From contig CAJNOJ010000071.1 of NCBI GenBank assembly GCA_905250025.1, positions 310,001-374,000 on the forward strand: a stretch of DNA of 64,000 nucleotides, given 5' to 3'. This document shows positions 1 through 9,449 of this stretch, one piece after another. The notes under the pieces are model-generated. The model saw only the letters and a program-made list of their open reading frames with translations, had not been told where the DNA came from and ran no database searches. Position 1 is the first letter of the stretch, and each line of letters starts with the position of its first letter. Source of the DNA: Adineta ricciae (taxonomy: Eukaryota; Rotifera; Eurotatoria; Adinetida; Adinetidae). The translations under genes and the position numbers were made by a program.

Positions 1-353
1 GAAAATTTATTAATTATACTTCAATATCAATTGATTCATTTCAAATTTTAAATCAATCGAAAGTAATTCGAAATGAAACTATTGAAACGTTGACCAATAG
101 ATTATTTGTTGAAAATTGGATTATTAATAAATCATATTCGAAGTATTTTCATTCATGTCAACCTTCATTTTGTCAATATACAATTGAACAAAAACAAAGT
201 TTTGTACAAATTCTCGCAACTCTTATTAGTTTATATGGAGGTTTAAGAATTGTTCTTTCATTAATTATTCCTGCAATTATTAAGTTTTTTCGAAGAAAAA
301 AAGCACCGGAATATCGACGATCAAACGGTATTGTATTGTTTTTCAACATTTAG
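1..353 (+). CDS. C-terminal fragment of a cysteine-rich two-TM family protein
   Basis: The frame is open from base 3 to the stop at 353, so the gene begins left of the window. The visible part has a luminal/extracellular stretch with an N-glycosylation-type NETIET site, the motif CQPSFCQY, then a hydrophobic segment (FVQILATLISLYGGL...IIPAIIKF) followed by basic FFRRKK. This matches the end of the complete paralogue at 772-2070 (CQPSVCSY, then IGIYGGL, then FIRRKK), which is why I call it real. A possible donor (ACG|GTATTG, about 328) could add a short last exon. Function is unknown. Confidence 0.7.
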   Translation, partial: KFINYTSISIDSFQILNQSKVIRNETIETLTNRLFVENWIINKSYSKYFHSCQPSFCQYTIEQKQSFVQILATLISLYGGLRIVLSLIIPAIIKFFRRKKAPEYRRSNGIVLFFNI

Positions 354-771
354 GCACTTCATAGTAAATCTATAACGATATTTTGTCTTCCATGAAAGAT
401 TTTCAGTACTAACAGATAATTTTTATTTTCTAGAAATACTCATTTTGTGAAAATTGCGCGAAAGTTAATAGAGGTATAAACACAGGACACTCACGATGGG
501 CTTTTTAAATGCAAATAGAAATACGAGTGTGCCGATTTTTTATGAAAGAGATGTATATCCTAATGGAATCACGTCTTTCTTTATTTGTTCCTATCACAAA
601 TCGCATTGTTTTCAGACAAAACATTCGTCCATAGAAGAGAAAGAAAGAAAACATCGTATCAAAGTGCACCGATATGTATCCGCGAAATAAGGACAAATAG
701 GATGAGTACAGCAGATGATAGTGGAGCGTCACAACGAGATTCTCGATCATTGATCTTTGAAAAGAAAGAAA
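354..771. other. Intergenic spacer between two family paralogues
   Basis: No convincing gene. The short overlapping frames on both strands show no family features. It probably holds the 3' end of the left gene and the promoter of the 772 gene. Confidence 0.5.
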
Positions 772-2070
772 ATGTTTTTGTATAATTTAGTATCAAAAAT
801 TGTTCATTTATACAAATTAATTCGTTTATTAATAAAATCTTTAATAGAATTGAATATTTTTAATAAATATTCACAAGATGAACATGCACAAAAGAATGGA
901 AGATTATCAACAAAACTTTATTTTCTCATTTTAATTCTTTGTTTATTTATTTTTGGAATATATTTATCATTAGAAAAACAAACACATAGAAAATTAGTTT
1001 TAAATCCAACAAAAATTCAATATGAAACTTTACAAAATGAATCCTTTGATGAATTTCAATGTCCATGTAATCATATCTCAATAAAATATGGAGATTTTCT
1101 TCAATTTCATCCGACATATCATGAATTATGTTCAAGTATATTTGCCTCAAATCTTTGGTATAATGCTTATGTAATTTGGAATATCACAAATTCATGTTAT
1201 TATCCATCGTTTCAAAATTTAGCTTCTTTTTATTTTTCACTTTTATTAACATTTTGTCAATCGGCAAATGAAACTATTTCGAATAGTTTAACACAATTTT
1301 ATGCATTGGAATATATCACATCTAATGTTATTCAAGAAATTCAATTTAATTATGAAATTATGTCATTGATCGAATCATTTCAAGTTCAATTACAAAATTT
1401 ATTTCGACAACAATGGAATTTATTACAAAGTGTCTTAGCAAATAATCAAATTATCAGTGTACGAAAAACAAATTTTATTTTAAATGGAAAAATGATGAAT
1501 CAAACAGTTGTTCCTTATTCATATATAAAACAATATGAAAATTGTACTTGTGGAACAAATTCACTTTGTTATGAAACACTTGGATTTTGTATTCCAAGTC
1601 GACGTGATTATATCAAAGGAATGCGTGTTGGTTGTTATATGGTTGAATCTTTATTTTTATCAACAACTGAATGTTTTTATGATGAACACTGTCTTGATAT
1701 TATTAAATCATATATGAGAATTTCAGCTCCAATCTATTCGAAATTAAATATTTTAAATAAAACTTTGCCAAGTCAATATAAAACAAATGATTCAATTGAA
1801 AAAATCCTGAAAAATCTTTTTATTGAACAATGGAATGAATTTTATTCGTATGAAATGTATTTTAATCAATGTCAACCATCGGTTTGTTCATATTTCATTT
1901 CTCAATCACCAAGTTTTATTTCTACTTTTACAAAATTAATTGGAATTTATGGTGGTTTGAATATTCTTTTGAAATTTTTTCTTCCAAATCTCGTTTATTT
2001 CATTCGACGAAAGAAGAGACAACAAACAGGTATTTCTTTTCTATTATGTTTTCACCATGACAATCAGTGA
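772..2070 (+). CDS. Complete cysteine-rich two-TM membrane protein, lineage-specific family
   Basis: Single-exon frame of 432 residues from the first ATG at 772 (the frame is open a little further upstream but without ATG). A basic N-terminal part leads to TM1 (LYFLILILCLFIFGIYLS, about residues 46-63). A large ectodomain follows with motifs CPCNHISIKYGDF and YHELCSS, then a cysteine-dense block (CTCGTNSLCYETLGFC, GCYM, ECFYDEHC) and CQPSVCSY. TM2 is next (FTKLIGIYGGLNILL...), then a basic FIRRKKR tail. Topology (both ends cytosolic, one Cys-rich ectodomain) recalls DEG/ENaC or P2X channels, but I see none of their signature motifs. The product may end differently if CAG|GTATTT near 2029 is a donor. 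Related copies lie at <1-353, 2806-3474 and 7191-8165. I do not recognise a named family; the function is unknown. Confidence 0.75.
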   Translation: MFLYNLVSKIVHLYKLIRLLIKSLIELNIFNKYSQDEHAQKNGRLSTKLYFLILILCLFIFGIYLSLEKQTHRKLVLNPTKIQYETLQNESFDEFQCPCNHISIKYGDFLQFHPTYHELCSSIFASNLWYNAYVIWNITNSCYYPSFQNLASFYFSLLLTFCQSANETISNSLTQFYALEYITSNVIQEIQFNYEIMSLIESFQVQLQNLFRQQWNLLQSVLANNQIISVRKTNFILNGKMMNQTVVPYSYIKQYENCTCGTNSLCYETLGFCIPSRRDYIKGMRVGCYMVESLFLSTTECFYDEHCLDIIKSYMRISAPIYSKLNILNKTLPSQYKTNDSIEKILKNLFIEQWNEFYSYEMYFNQCQPSVCSYFISQSPSFISTFTKLIGIYGGLNILLKFFLPNLVYFIRRKKRQQTGISFLLCFHHDNQ

Positions 2071-2805
2071 ATTTTGAACGATGTCAATACTGGGTTACTA
2101 TTGATCGGTATTGACATTAATATTGGCATACTGTGAAGAAGAGAAAATGACAGATTTTTCGAGTGTCATGTTGAATATGAGCCTTTTCGCGTCTGGGATA
2201 ACATTTTACTCGAAGATCTCGACTTTTCTCTTGTTAAACAGAAACACTACGGAAAATAAATGCAGATTCATCTCAGTTATCCATCTTACATAATTATTAG
2301 CATAAAATGAGGTTTGAGAATCTACGAAGCTCTCTCAATGAGGAAATCAGGGAAGATCAGCTATGACTCAGTTTCATTCGGAAACTTTTCAGTTTCTCTT
2401 AAAGAAATTTTCCAATGTAATTTTTCTTTTCTTAATAATGGCAGCGTATTTCGTATAATATGGTGTTTTAATTGACTATATGAAGTCTTTTAGTTCTCTT
2501 ACACCAAAATCTACACTCGATCAAAAGTTTTTTACTAGACAGAAGATGATAATCTTAATCTTGAATTTCCACGAATATTTTCATCCTCAGTACCAATCCT
2601 AATACTATTTTGGTATTATGACATCCCGTAGGGGAAAACAGCGATACTCCAAATTCTTTTTGGAGTATCGCTGTTTCCTTCTTGGACATCCCAAATAAAA
2701 TTTTCTGCCGAAGTTTTCTAAATCTAATTATCTATCACAACAAAGTTGATGATAATTCTTCAAGTCATCGAATGCATAAAAGTGAATTCTTTTCTTTTCA
2801 TTTGA
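2071..2805. other. Intergenic region with a small hairpin insertion
   Basis: No gene seen. It is AT-rich spacer between two paralogues of the two-TM family, containing only the perfect inverted repeat described at 2636-2676. Confidence 0.5.
2636..2676. repeat. Perfect 18-bp hairpin flanked by 8-bp direct repeats
   Basis: Left arm AAACAGCGATACTCCAAA (2636-2653), loop TTCTT (2654-2658), and a right arm that is the exact reverse complement (2659-2676). The octamer GACATCCC occurs on both sides (2620-2627 and 2685-2692), like a target-site duplication around a tiny foldback element. It lies far from any stop codon, so it is an unlikely terminator-type structure. Confidence 0.7.
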
Positions 2806-3474
2806 GTTTCATCATTATGGGATCGAATATGTCGAACTCTTAGTTCAATTCAAAGGAAAATAATTCATTTAAATTTGTTTCGTGATTATTCAAGAAATGA
2901 AGAAAATCTTCGAAAACAGATTTTCACAACGAGAATCTATTTGATTAGTTTTGGTATTGTTTTGATTCTATTGGTTTTATACACGTCATTTACTGAACGA
3001 TCGATTTCAGTTAATTTCTCTTTGTTGAATATGGAACATTATAAACAATTACAAATGAAATATTCGACTAGTTTAACTTCTCCATGTGAACAAATTTCAA
3101 TAAAGTATGATGAATTTGTTCATGTTGAGATGATTTATCATGAAATTTGTTCATCAGATTTTCAAAGTCAACAATGGTTTGATTATTTGTACGATGATGA
3201 TCAAATCAATGAACGAAATTTTCGTTCAACAGCATCAGCACAATTTCAATCACTTGGATCTTTATGTAAATTAACTAAAGAAACAATCGATACAAGTTTA
3301 ACCCAATTTTATTCAACTAAATTAATCACTTCTCAATTATTATCAAATGAAACATTTCAAAATCGAATTCATTCATTAATAACTCTTCTTCAAAAAACAA
3401 CTTCTCAATCATTTAAAAGAACATTAAATATGATTGAAGAAATTCTACATGGAAATTCCTATATGTCTGTTTAT
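2806..3474 (+). pseudogene. 5' half of a two-TM family gene, cut at an ambiguous base
   Basis: The frame is open from 2806 to the single N at 3475. It contains TM1 (IYLISFGIVLILLVLYTSF), the motif CEQISIKYDEF, YHEICSS and the following ectodomain up to SYMSVY. Then homology stops abruptly at the N and a stop follows in a few codons. No in-frame ATG is seen before TM1, so a 5' exon or start is missing. Bases from about 3105 to 3474 are nearly identical to 7203-7573, which continues into a normal 3' half. Either this is a truncated paralogue, or the N marks an assembly join that separated two halves of one gene. Confidence 0.65.
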
Positions 3475-3475
3475 N

Positions 3476-3995
3476 GGGTTGTCTTACTTCTGTGAGACAA
3501 CTTCACGGCAAATCTTTCTAGTGATGTGAGCAAAGTCATTAGTTCAGCGTCATTTTGAGAGGATTATATAATCAAACTTGTTCTACTCTACGAACAGAAG
3601 AGAAGAATATTTCTTCGAATTAATTGCATCTAACTCGCGTTCACGAAATAGGACTGTTATTAGACACACGAAAAGTAGCAAAGCACGTATGATTTTCAAG
3701 AAAGTTAGTCTAATTATTATCAGAAAACATGTTTCTAGATTTGTTTGATATTAATGAGTACTAAAAAGTTTCGAAAAAAGAGCTTTTAAAAGAGTTCCAT
3801 ACGTATTTCTATCATTTTTTTTATATATGAAAAAATGCTGTACATGTACCTAAAAAATGCTAAAAAACTCGGGTTTTTTTGCAGATAGGACCCAATTTTT
3901 TTTCACCAAAAGTGTTTTCCAACCGAGATCGGATATTTAAGACGAAAAAAAACGAAAAAAAAACCTTTCCAAAACGTGGCTGGATCTCCATGGAT
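3476..3995. other. Non-coding stretch right of the ambiguous base
   Basis: No gene recognised. The sequence after the N is unrelated to the family it interrupts. Poly-A/T runs near 3820-3970 lie just beyond the 3' end of the mucin-like gene on the minus strand. Confidence 0.4.
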
Positions 3996-5646
3996 TCACG
4001 CACATAGATTCGATACACAGCGCGAGCTACCACAGTCTGAACCTTGCGTACATGCTTTATTAGTACGACATCTAAAACAACGGGGTGTTTGTATCCCACC
4101 ACAGTCCACATCTGATTCACCATTATTCTTGATTCCGTCCTTACATGATGGTGCTGAAATAAAATGAAAGAATTTAATGAGGTCCATTGAGGGTGTGTGA
4201 AATCCGCTAAGTTTCTATCTATTTCAAAGTATTTCTCAATCAACTAATGAAAGATGAAAGAGAACGATAATGTGTCACCGATTGAAAAGTTAATTGGATT
4301 CTATCGTTTAATACCTGTTGTTATTGTTGATGTTGATGTCGATGCAGTGGTTGTTGATGTAGCCGTTATTGATGCAGTGGTTGTTGATGTAGCCGTTGTC
4401 GGTGCAGTGGTTGTTGATGTAGCCGTTATTGATGCAGTGGTTGTTGATGTAGCAGTTGTCGATGCAGTGGTTGTTGATGTAGCCGTTATTGATGCAGTGG
4501 TTGTTGATGTAGCTGTTATTGATGCAGTGGTTGTTGATGTAGCCGTTATTGATGCAGTGGTTGTTGATGTAGCAGTTGTCGGTGCAGTGGTTGTTGATGT
4601 AGCTGTTATTGATGCAGTGGTTGTTGATGTAGCCGTTGTCGATGCAGTGGTTGTTGATGTAGCCGTTATTGATGCAGTGGTTGTTGATGTAGCAGTTGTC
4701 GGTGCAGTGGTTGTTGATGTAGCCGTTATTGATGTAGAGGCTGTCGATGTAGTTGAGCTAGACAGATTGGGAGTGTAGGTTGTTGAAGTTTCTAAAATCG
4801 AATGAAAAAATGTATATAAAAATTAATAGAGAATCTCATTTGGTTTTATATAATTATAGAGATGATTTAAAAGACTTCTTATCGCAATGCTCTCGAAGCT
4901 ATGCAAAACTTACGCTGTGTTGTGGATGTACTAACAGCTGGTTTCAGCGAACAGAAACTCAATGAAAAACTGATTGAAGTACCATTAGGCAAATTAACTG
5001 ATAGATTAATTGATGGGAAAAGCCTTGTAATGTGTGAATTAACTTGATCAGCCAATTTTCGTTGACACGCTTGTGTTCGACATGCTTTGGAATAGTCAAT
5101 TCGGAATTCCATTTCAAATATACCATTTTTTGTATTTTGCCCCTTTGCACATTCAGTTGCTCTTCAATAATAGTAAAATTATGTTAGAATACTGTCGCTC
5201 GTGAACTTACGCTCTTCTCTTTCTGCTGCTGCTGCTTGTTGGTGGTACATATTTAGCTGTCGTCGTGACCAATTCCTTTAGATTCAATGCTTGGTTCAGC
5301 TGAAAATAAAAATACAAAGAATTAGAAGACATTAAAAAAAACTGTACAATTTACTTGTGCACTCAATGCATTCATATCTTCTATTGAGTATGAAGTTGGA
5401 TTTTTTGAATTTGTTATATAACTCAAAGCGTAAACTTGTGGATCTGGAAATAAAGAATGAAATTGAATTTTTTAAAATACAAATTCGAATAGCGCTCTCA
5501 CTAGAGTTAGTAGGAACGCTAATATCATCTCCCTTTTGTTGCAAATATACTGGAATGAGACCAACAGCAATAGTGCCTACCACTATACCAATACAAAGTA
5601 AGGCAATTAAGGCAGCGATTAACGGTATATATGGATTCGATCGCAT
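3996..5646 (-). CDS. Mucin-like single-pass membrane protein with C-terminal Cys-rich module
   Basis: Six exons fit in one frame: 5646-5502, 5443-5355, 5299-5211, 5161-4914, 4791-4315 and 4153-3996 (401 aa). All introns are GT...AG. A short cytosolic start (MRSNPY) leads to a hydrophobic anchor (IPLIAALIALLCIGIVVGTIAVGLIPVYL). A roughly 130-residue region with two close cysteines (CRTQAC) follows. Next is a Thr/Ser/Ala-rich stalk made of ten-residue repeats such as ATSTTTASIT, a typical O-glycosylation substrate. The end is a compact Cys module: SCKDGIKNNGE, DVDCGG, then CFRC, ACTQGSDC, CVSNLC. Modules with C-x-DG-x5-E-x-D-x-DCGG are known to me from secreted bacterial and some animal proteins. 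Orientation and absence of an N-terminal cleavage site suggest type II topology with the module displayed outside. Function unknown; adhesion or surface coat is an inference. Confidence 0.7.
4337..4732. repeat. 30-bp tandem repeat array coding the mucin stalk
   Basis: About 13 head-to-tail copies of a 30-bp unit, varying at a few positions (three alternatives giving SIT, STT or PTT at the unit end when read on the minus strand). The unit is a multiple of three, so copy-number changes keep the frame. The opposite strand is also open (VDVAVI repeats) but has no other coding support. Confidence 0.9.
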
Positions 5647-6694
5647 TTGTGTCTAGAACTAGAAATGAGTAAAACTTTAGTGCGATTCAAATAAATTATT
5701 ATCTGCTTTTCTTATAGCTGAAAAAAGTTAAATACTTCTTATGTTTTCGCCGATGTACCCGAGTGATAATATTTGTAATATAGTGAATACTCACATCATC
5801 AATGTAATTTATATACAAGGCAAAACGAACCCCGTTTCCCTTTCTTTTGATTTTTATTTATCAATGTGTCTCCGGCGTCTCGCCGCCCGATCGATGAAAT
5901 CGCAAGCAATTATAGTTATTTATGACATTCATGTAAGTACTATACACGATCAACCACCCTTTTTCTCCGTACATACTTTTATCTGTCATTCAAATGATTT
6001 ACAATGTAATGTTGTTTTTGCTTTTCACAATTTGTGCATTGATTTTGTCAAAACAACCGATGATCATACCTTTAGTTTAATGTTTCTTTATCCTGAAATC
6101 ACCATCAATGGTAAATGGCTACGAAATACTGTTTATTTTTTCGATCAGTTACCTCCTCTCTCTCTTATCTTTGTGCACTCGTACTTAACTTTCTCAATGT
6201 CATATGTTCTCGAAAATTGTTCGTTTCATCACCGATATATCTCATTTAGCAACCCTTCACTTTCCAGTTTCGAAATATTTTTTACGCTTGGTTTGCTCTA
6301 ACATTATGATTTAATACGTATGAATCTCGGTATGACTAAAATCTTTCTCATATTTCTGATATATCGTTGAATCTCACGCAAAAAATCTCATATTAATCGA
6401 CTTTTTGTGACGAAAAACGATTTCAATGGCATCCCACCAGAGATGTCCACAGGGCAGGGCATAGCCATTATATGCCCCGCTGCTTTTATGCATTATTTTC
6501 TTATTCGGAAATTAACAGAAATAGTCGTTTTTTCCAATGTGATACTGCGTGAGAAAACCTCAGACGAAGTCTACAATAGGTAGAACCAAAACAAAACTCC
6601 AGGAGAATTATAAAACGAAAAAGAAATTTCAATTCCCTTTTATGAAAGAAAGGGTTATACAGCGTTTAAATGCTGTGTTAAAAAGCTTAAAGTT
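5647..6694. other. Intergenic region, no supported gene
   Basis: A 186-codon plus-strand frame (5741-6301) exists but has no domain, no clear signal peptide and no splice partner, so I do not call it. A partly palindromic GC-richer patch sits near 6455-6490. The likely promoter of the mucin-like gene is just right of 5646. Confidence 0.4.
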
Positions 6695-6802
6695 TGTCTG
6701 TCTGACTGACTGTCTGTCTGTCTGTCTGACTGGCTGGCTGGCTGACTGACTGGCTGGCTGTCGGTCTGTCTGTCTGACTGTCTGTCTGGCTGTCGGTCTG
6801 TC
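6695..6802. repeat. TCTG/ACTG/GCTG tetranucleotide microsatellite
   Basis: About 108 bp of degenerate tetranucleotide repeats (CTGT, CTGA, CTGG), non-coding. Confidence 0.9.
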
Positions 6803-7190
6803 CTACCCAATCAGAAATCAGCATTTCTAAAATCAATGAAATTAATCGATAGCTGTTAGAAAATGATTACCGGTAGGGTAATCGAGGTCGAGGATCTCGA
6901 ATCCGACGTTAGTGTTGCTTAATTAATTATTAATTTTTCATTAACTAGCCACGACTTATTAACATCCATTGTCAGAGTAGACCGAAGGATTTCTGACGTC
7001 GACAAATTCGAATTTGAGGGTGAATTTCGTTTTATTCGCTGAGCCTGGGCTTGTTCCTTCCTCTTTACAAAGGAGATATTTTTCTTTATCTGTTCTAAAA
7101 TCTTTTGTAGAAGACGGTGAGCTGAACGCTATTCACGGACGTCATGTGTACAAAGATAGTATAGCTCAAGAACTTACACGAAAAGATCTA

Positions 7191-8165
7191 ATGCATTGTA
7201 TTCAATATGATGAATTTGTTTGTGTTGAGATGATTTATCACGAAATTTGTTCATCAGATTTTCGAAGTCAACAATGGTTTAATTATTTGTACGATGATGA
7301 TCAAATCAATGAACGAAATTTTCGTTCAACAGCATCAACACAATTTCAATCACTTGGATCTTTATGTAAATTAACTAGAGAAACAATCGATACAAGTTTA
7401 ACCCAATTTTATGCAACTAAATTAATCACTTCTCAATTATTATCGAATGAAATATTTCAAAATCGAATTCATTCATTAATAACTCTTCAAAAAACAACTT
7501 CTCAATCATTTAAAAGAACATTAAATATAATTGAAGAAATTCTACATGGAAATTCCTATATGTCTGTTTATCAAACCAATTGGAAATTTACTATTTTAGA
7601 AAGAGAAAATTTTTCTCCAATATATACAAATCCAATGAAATATCAATCATGTAGTTGTGGTACATCATCATTGTGTTGTGAACCAGTTATAATTGATAAT
7701 TCAATAATTGATGGTTTGTTTATTGGTTGTTATCCAATGAAAACTATTTTACAATCATCACTTCAATGTTTTTATAATGAAACATGTTTACAAATCATTT
7801 TATCATATTTTCAAAAATCTTCTTCAAATAATATTTCATTTCAAATACTTTCATCAAATAATTCATATGGCACTGATGAAAAAGTTGAACAAATGGTTGA
7901 TCGATTATTTGTCGATCAATGGAATATTAATCGTTCTTATGAAAATTATTATGAAAAATGTCATCCAACATTTTGTACATATTCTTATATTGAATATTTT
8001 AATATATTTTATATTGTGACAACTATTTTAAGTTTGTATAGTGGATTAATAATTGTATTAAGACTTCTTATTCCATTTCTTATGCATTTTATATTTCGAT
8101 TATTGTGCAAAAGAAGAATAGATGTTGCTCAATCTTCTCAAACGTCTGTTAAAAACGCAAATTAA
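7191..8165 (+). pseudogene. 5'-truncated two-TM family gene (ectodomain plus TM2)
   Basis: Family homology begins abruptly at about 7203 (YDEFVCVEMIYHEICSS) and runs to the stop at 8165. It includes CSCGTSSLCC, GCYP, QCFYNETC, CHPTFCTY, TM2 (FYIVTTILSLYSGLIIVLRLLIPFLMHFIF) and a basic KRR tail. TM1 and the CPC motif are missing. The frame stays open upstream to 7014, but that part has no similarity to the family and no ATG before 7191. The overlap with 3105-3474 is nearly identical apart from scattered substitutions and one 3-bp deletion (LLQK versus LQK). It may be a truncated copy or the back half of a gene split by misassembly. Confidence 0.65.
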
Positions 8166-8307
8166 TCAAAATTATTTTCAATACGAACATTTTTCTCGTC
8201 GAAAACAATCTTTCAAATATCAATTCTTTGCTTTCTTCTTTGCTTATGTCTTCTCAATTCTCTAAATGATCAAAAATAAAATGAAATTAAACGAATATTC
8301 TTTCGTA

Positions 8308-8554
8308 CCCAGGTCAACAAATCCGATGCTGGATCTGAGTATCCGACAAGAAAAATGCCGTTGGTTGTTGCAAATTTTATGAGCGATCTTTTTAGCTATG
8401 TTCTATGATGACCCTCAGAAAATCCATGTTTCGGATCCGAGACCGTCAGAATCCAATGCGATTCCGTCACCAGGATTTCATCGGATCCGTCGAATTCCTG
8501 TGGGATCTGATAAAATCCTATATTGGATCCGAGTATGGGATTGTTCGACCTGGA
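8308..8554. mobile_element. MITE-like non-autonomous DNA element with TA duplication
   Basis: The left end reads CCCAGGTCAACAAATCC and the right end, reverse-complemented, reads TCCAGGTCGAACAATCC: imperfect terminal inverted repeats of about 30 bp that continue into GGATC-rich sequence. TA dinucleotides flank both ends (8306-8307 and 8555-8556), as for mariner-type insertion. The 247-bp interior has several GGATCCGA/GGATCTGA repeats and no convincing gene. Family assignment is inference. Confidence 0.55.
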
Positions 8555-9039
8555 TATAAACTGTAACTCAAATGTCCGTATCAAAAGATGTTTTATGTTT
8601 ACATGTTTTACAATTGTGATAATGATTACTGGTAGTCTAACAGTTTATTATAAATCCCCGGAACCACCAGGTCCGTTCTTCTATTCCAAATGAAATATAT
8701 TTCTACTAGAGGGAGTACCCGCTGCAAATAAGAAATATCTATGTCGAACATCTCACGTGTTGAAGAGTTATAGCAGGTAGAAAATCAGTATAATTCAAAT
8801 TTCTACGCTTCCAGTCCTTATTTTCCTGCCGTGCATCGCATAAAATGCCAGTTTTGGCTATATCTTTTTATGGAAAAGAGTTACCGAAGCTAATTTCTGC
8901 CTCAGAAATTATGAAAATTTCCTCTCCCTCTGATATTCATTTTCCACTCCAACTATTCATTCATGGACCTCTTTCTCACTCTCACGTCATTTCATACCTT
9001 ATATCCTTCGAATTCGCCTACCCTCATCATTTATCTTAA

Positions 9040-9392
9040 TCTTTGAGATCCTGTAACGCTATTGGTGAGTTTCGCAGATTATCTGTAGCATTCACCGAAC
9101 CATCATAGGCGTAGAGAACACGTGGATTGTTGTCTTTGAGCGCTCAGACGACCTTCGGCCGCCTTCGTTATTGATTTCGTCCACTTCTAAAATCCTGCAA
9201 TCCTATTGGTCAGTTTCATAGATTGCCTGTAGCAGACGCCTGGTTCATTCGTTCTCGGAACAAAGTAGATGTCGACCTTCCTCTGGGTCTCAGGAAGCTT
9301 TGTGGAAAGTTTCACGCCGATAGCTACTACAGGGACTGAATGCATAGCGAACAAACAAACAGACAAACTTTCTTCTTTATATATATAGATTG
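9040..9392. mobile_element. Possible retroelement 3'-end remnant
   Basis: Two imperfect copies of a roughly 60-bp unit (9048-9110 and 9190-9250; core CTATTGGT-AGTTTC-AGATT-CTGTAGCA) lie in GC-richer sequence than the surroundings. They are followed by a tail (about 9300-9392) of the type GTTTCACGCCGATAGCTAC ... ACAAACAGACAAACTTTC ... TATATATAGAT. Such tails resemble 3' ends of non-LTR elements in many animals. No reverse transcriptase frame is present. Confidence 0.3.
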
Positions 9393-9449
9393 TGAGAATA
9401 TACTCTAAACGCTATAGGTTATTCATCAAAAGAAAATCGAATCAAACAA

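Noticed and set aside
2636-2676. Hairpin read as a transcription terminator
   Set aside because: This is eukaryotic DNA and the hairpin is over 500 bp from the nearest stop codon; the flanking duplication fits insertion better.
4254-4778. Plus-strand 174-codon frame of VDVAVI/VVVDVA repeats
   Set aside because: It is the complementary reading of the Thr-rich stalk. The minus strand has spliced exons on both sides, a membrane anchor and a cysteine module; the plus frame has none.
5741-6301. 186-codon plus-strand frame
   Set aside because: No domain, repeat or splice support, and composition like the surrounding non-coding sequence. A chance frame is more likely.
6455-6490. GGCATA/TATGCC imperfect palindrome
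   Set aside because: Mismatched arms and no flanking duplications; too weak to call an element.
7014-7190. N-terminal extension of the truncated two-TM paralogue
   Set aside because: The frame is open but starts with a non-ATG codon and has no similarity to the family. Treated as chance readthrough of flanking DNA.
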